Source: Enteractinococcus helveticum
GTDB taxonomy: Bacteria > Actinomycetota > Actinomycetes > Actinomycetales > Micrococcaceae
Length of the DNA: 16,191 bases
Assembly (NCBI RefSeq): GCF_020742345.1
Contig: NZ_DYXC01000056.1
Span: 1 to 16,191 of the forward strand
Reading direction: 5' to 3'
In this document: positions 13,391 to 16,191 of the stretch, piece after piece
Numbering within the stretch: position 1 is the first letter of the stretch
How the letters are laid out: each line of letters starts with the position of its first letter
Notes under the pieces: generated by a model
Databases searched by the model: none
What the model was told of the DNA's origin: nothing
Seen by the model: the letters and a program-made list of their open reading frames with translations, nothing else
Position numbers and translations under genes: made by a program

Positions 13391-15372
13391 TGTCCGCTGC
13401 GTGTGGGTGCGAAGCATCCGAGCAAACCGTGGACCGCCAGGAGCACGCTGGGTGGTGGGCTGATCGCGCGATGCTCATCCCGGCAGTCTCCGGGGTGGCC
13501 CTGTTGGTCGGTCTGTGCCTTGAATGGTTCATTCCAGGCACTGGCCTAGCGGCCACAATATTGTTCTGGTTGGCGCTGGTGGCGTGTGCTTCCCAGTTCG
13601 TGCCCGGTGCTATGCGGGGGTTATTCACCTCGGGCCGGTTAGGCATCGGATTGTTGATGACCATTAGTGCCACCGGTGCGGTCATTCTTGGGTTCATTGA
13701 AGAAGCCGCCGCACTGGCCTTCTTGTATTCCATTGCCGAAGCCTTGGAGGATCGAGCCATGGATAAGGCCCGGTCGGGCCTGCGTGCTTTATTGTCGCTG
13801 ATTCCTACCAATGCCACAGTCGTGGCAGCCGGGACCATTCGCACAATCCCGGTGGAATCGCTCGTACCGGGGGATTTACTGAACCTAGTAGCAGGGGAGC
13901 GATTGGCCACTGACGGTGTGGTGGTTTCCGGGCACAGCAGTCTGGACGTTTCGGCGATCACCGGTGAATCAATCCCGGTTGCGGTTGAACCCGGTGACCA
14001 GGTATTAGCCGGGTCGATCAATACCTCCGGTGTGCTCGAGGTCGAGGCCACAGCCGCTGGAACAGATAACTCACTGACCGCGGTCGTGGAATTGGTCGAA
14101 CAGGCCCAGCATGACAAAGGCCAGCGGGCACGGATTGCTGACCGAATCGCCCGTCCATTGGTCCCGGGCGTGCTAATTCTGGCCGTCCTCGTGGCCGTCC
14201 TGGGGGCTCTACTGGATGATCCTGGAGTGTGGATTGAACGCGCGTTAGTGGTCCTGGTGGCGGCCTCGCCGTGTGCGCTGGCGATCTCGGTGCCGGTGAC
14301 GGTCGTTTCTGGCATTGGCGCGGCCAGCAAGTTCGGTGTCATCATCAAATCTGGGGTCGCATTTGAACGCCTCGGTGGGATCCGTCATGTGGCCCTTGAC
14401 AAGACTGGCACACTGACTCGGAACCAGCCGACCGTGATCGAGGTGCTGACCACCGATGGCAGTAGCCAGACAGAGGTACTCGGGTGGGCTGCCGCGCTGG
14501 AAATCCATAGCACCCACCCCCTGGCCGCCGCCATAATCACCGCCGCACCCCACACGCCGGTGGCCCGCCAGATCGAGGAGACCGCAGGTCACGGCATAAC
14601 CGGCATAATTGACGGCGCACGAATCTCGGTGGGAAGCCCCCGCTGGCTGCGCCCAGGCTCGCTCACTGGCCCGGTCCAGGAACTGGAAGACCGCGGCATG
14701 ACTGTGGTCATTGTGCACCGCGAGGACCAACCCGTGGGCGCGATCGGGGTGCGTGACGAACTCCGCCCAGAAACCGCCGACGTCATCCAAGAGTTAACCG
14801 AGACGGGCTACGGGGTCACCATGCTCACCGGGGACAACACCCGCACCGCAAACGCGTTGGCCCTGGAAGCCGGGATTGATGATGTCCGCGCCGAGCTGCA
14901 TCCGGAAGGCAAGGCTCACGCCGTGGCGGAACTCCAAGAACATGGTCCGGTCGCAATGATTGGTGACGGGATCAACGACGCCCCGGCCTTGGCCTCAGCG
15001 CCGATCGGTATTGCCATGGGTGCCAAAGGCGCGGATGCCGCAGTAGAATCCGCCGATGTTGCGTTCACTGGCCATGACCTCAGCGTCCTGCCACGGGCGT
15101 TGCAGCATGCCAGCCGGGGACGCCGCATTATCAATCAGAACATCGTGTTGTCGTTGGCCATTATTGTTGGCCTGTTGCCGTTAGCCATCACCGGCGTGCT
15201 GGGGTTAGCCTCCGTAGTCCTAGTCCACGAGCTGGCAGAAGTCATCGTGATTGCCAACGGTCTGCGAGCTGGTCGCACCAAGGCCACCACCAGTTCACCA
15301 CATCCTGGAATACCCGCAGAGTCAATTTCGACGACGACGGCTCACGCTGGAAGCCAGTCTGGCGCGTCCTGA
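13390..15372 (+). CDS. P1B-type heavy-metal efflux ATPase (CtpG/CadA-like)
   Basis: A 660-residue metal-transporting P-type ATPase, probably exporting Cd, Pb or Zn from the cytoplasm. Visible motifs: actuator TGES (191-194), SPC in the metal-site helix (293-295, ASPCALAISVP), phosphorylation site DKTGT with Asp337, nucleotide-domain His-Pro (376-377), TGDN, and GDGIND (525-530). There is no CxxC ferredoxin-like metal domain at the N-terminus, only Cys5 and Cys7 in AACGCEA. The sixth helix region carries HELAEVIVIANGLR (His613-Glu614). SPC plus an HE pair sets it apart from classic CPC-type CadA/ZntA and resembles mycobacterial CtpG, the partner of CmtR. GGAGG (13376-13380) precedes ATG 13390, which overlaps the cmtR stop. 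The last 30 or so residues are Ser/Thr-rich and look unconserved, as if the end had been altered by recombination. Confidence 0.92.
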   Translation: MSAACGCEASEQTVDRQEHAGWWADRAMLIPAVSGVALLVGLCLEWFIPGTGLAATILFWLALVACASQFVPGAMRGLFTSGRLGIGLLMTISATGAVILGFIEEAAALAFLYSIAEALEDRAMDKARSGLRALLSLIPTNATVVAAGTIRTIPVESLVPGDLLNLVAGERLATDGVVVSGHSSLDVSAITGESIPVAVEPGDQVLAGSINTSGVLEVEATAAGTDNSLTAVVELVEQAQHDKGQRARIADRIARPLVPGVLILAVLVAVLGALLDDPGVWIERALVVLVAASPCALAISVPVTVVSGIGAASKFGVIIKSGVAFERLGGIRHVALDKTGTLTRNQPTVIEVLTTDGSSQTEVLGWAAALEIHSTHPLAAAIITAAPHTPVARQIEETAGHGITGIIDGARISVGSPRWLRPGSLTGPVQELEDRGMTVVIVHREDQPVGAIGVRDELRPETADVIQELTETGYGVTMLTGDNTRTANALALEAGIDDVRAELHPEGKAHAVAELQEHGPVAMIGDGINDAPALASAPIGIAMGAKGADAAVESADVAFTGHDLSVLPRALQHASRGRRIINQNIVLSLAIIVGLLPLAITGVLGLASVVLVHELAEVIVIANGLRAGRTKATTSSPHPGIPAESISTTTAHAGSQSGAS

Positions 15373-15457
15373 CTTTCTGGAGCGTGTACGCTCTGCCGTC
15401 GATGCATGTGGCAGTCATGTCGAGATTGACCCGGTCGATGGTTTCGCCGAGGTTCAT
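15242..15457 (-). pseudogene. Possible truncated partner ORF downstream of the AbiEi remnant
   Basis: A 71-codon frame starts with ATG 15457 and overlaps the AbiEi-like stop by four bases (ATGA), the usual coupling in AbiE toxin-antitoxin pairs. The first 35 residues (MNLGETIDRVNLD..., about to 15353) have gene-like third-base GC. After that the frame runs antisense into the end of the P1B ATPase gene. AbiEii proteins are about 200-300 residues with a nucleotidyltransferase GS motif, which is absent here, so at most a fragment remains. I cannot match the peptide to AbiEii. Confidence 0.25.
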
Positions 15458-15960
15458 GCTAGATATTCCAGAGCTTGCTGGATTGGACGTTTTGCCCGGG
15501 GCAGCCGAGACGCGACCTGGATCAGCCGGGCAGGTTTGCCGCCTTGGCGCAGCCATTCTTTCAGCGCATCACGGCCCAAGTCATAGCCGAGATCGCCCCG
15601 TAACCGGAAAGCATCAGTGATGGACCGCTCCGCGGAGTATATCCCGATGACCATATCTGTGCCGGGTATTGGGATCTCGTGTCGGCCTACATTGAAGGTG
15701 TCGCGGTCGAAGGAATGCCAAGCGATCGAAGTGTTGCCGGCCGGAATGCGTGCACCACGAGGGATCGCGATATCCAATGTTGTCGGGATGGCATCGGTGA
15801 GGTCGTAGTAGGCCAGCGCGGACGTCAAACTGATCGTGGCATCCGTGCCTCCATTGCACCTGTGGGTTGCTGATCACAACTCTCCTATCCGCAGGAGTCT
15901 CTGACTCGGGGTAAGCCGACTTGCCCAGACTGTCCCGGAGCTCCTCAGTAACTCTTGTTC
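15454..15960 (-). pseudogene. AbiEi-family antitoxin, N-terminally broken remnant
   Basis: The C-terminal two thirds are well preserved. From TTG 15828 the frame gives 124 residues reading SALAYYDLTDAIPTTLDIAI, then a WHSFDRDTFNVGR block, IGIYSAERSITDAFRLRG and ASRLPRAKRPI near the end. This is the typical antitoxin-regulator domain of type IV AbiE toxin-antitoxin systems. The homology continues upstream of TTG (ATISLT) but meets an in-frame TGA at 15874-15876. Beyond it, the same frame (15877-15960) resembles an AbiEi N-terminal winged-helix piece (TVWASRLTPSQRLLRIGEL), with too few residues between. I read this as a gene with an internal deletion and a stop, with no good start left. A shorter expressed antitoxin from TTG 15828 is the alternative. 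Intact AbiEi blocks the action of its AbiEii toxin and represses its operon. Confidence 0.65.
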
Positions 15961-16062
15961 TCACGATAGTACTTTGCGCAGTCACGCGCTCTCCCTACAT
16001 TGTGCAACGACGGAACACTCTGCGACGTACACGGCTATATGCCGGTTGCCTAGTATTGGAAT

Positions 16063-16191
16063 ATGCCAAATATCGCGATAGAAATCGAAGCAACGGATCG
16101 CATCGAAGCGGATCGCATTCTGGCGCTCTACCAGCGAGGCAAACGACACATCGAGCTGGAAGCAGAAGTGACGAACGAAGTGTGGAGCCGA
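16063..16191 (+). CDS. Unknown protein, N-terminal 43 codons only (runs off the window)
   Basis: An open frame begins at ATG 16063 and continues to the window edge. The visible part (MPNIAIEIEATDRIEADRIL...) is strongly charged, with a predicted strand and then amphipathic helix, and has no recognisable motif. TAGTAT (16051-16056) just upstream could be a -10 element for a short-leader transcript; no good ribosome binding site is seen. It is divergent from the AbiEi remnant. The family cannot be named from this fragment. Confidence 0.45.
   Translation, partial: MPNIAIEIEATDRIEADRILALYQRGKRHIELEAEVTNEVWSR

Noticed and set aside
13284..14348. 354-codon - strand frame opposite cmtR and the ATPase
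   Set aside because: The product is Ser/Thr/Arg/Ala repeats with no motif, and it lies opposite conserved ATPase sequence.
1..16191. tRNA, rRNA, CRISPR arrays, insertion sequences or integrases
   Set aside because: No repeat-spacer arrays, transposase motifs or RNA gene signatures were seen by eye on either strand.

Overview
The window comes from a high-GC Gram-positive bacterium (Actinomycetota), most likely a Micrococcaceae-like chromosome. Evidence: C-ending codons dominate; GTG starts and apparently leaderless transcripts occur; there is a CmtR-type cadmium sensor, a family known from actinobacteria; and one arsenate reductase is of the mycothiol-linked actinobacterial type. The genus cannot be fixed from sequence alone.

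Layout. (1) 1-4458, + strand: the 3' part of a phenylacetate degradation (paa) operon. It holds the end of paaD, then paaE (reductase of the ring-epoxidising monooxygenase), a PaaG-type crotonase, a beta-ketoadipyl-CoA-type thiolase and a PaaH-type 3-hydroxyacyl-CoA dehydrogenase. A perfect 22-bp hairpin closes it. (2) 4459-8967: unlinked housekeeping or accessory genes: a ribbon-helix-helix protein, a small membrane protein (-), a MatB-like malonyl-CoA synthetase (+) and an FAD oxidoreductase with a C-terminal Rieske domain (-). (3) 9271-12028: an arsenic island. Divergent arsR and ACR3-type arsB share a region with two matching inverted repeats. Two LMW-phosphatase-fold proteins follow (one with an altered P-loop, one canonical arsenate reductase), then the wreck of a thioredoxin reductase gene. 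(4) 12184-15372: a five-helix membrane protein, a so far uncatalogued-looking 42-residue cysteine-rich ORF on the - strand, and a cmtR-P1B ATPase operon for Cd/Pb/Zn-type efflux. (5) 15373-16191: remnants of an AbiE-type toxin-antitoxin locus on the - strand and the first 43 codons of an unknown + strand gene.

How the genes work together. PaaE passes NADPH electrons to the PaaABC oxygenase, PaaG isomerises the epoxide to the oxepin, and PaaH and PaaJ carry out the last beta-oxidation steps to succinyl-CoA and acetyl-CoA. In the arsenic block, arsenate would be reduced by ArsC and arsenite exported by ArsB under ArsR control. In the metal block, CmtR would repress itself and the efflux ATPase until metal binds its cysteines. 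The 42-residue cysteine-rich ORF, divergent from cmtR and preceded by a strong ribosome binding site, is the best candidate for something undescribed here.
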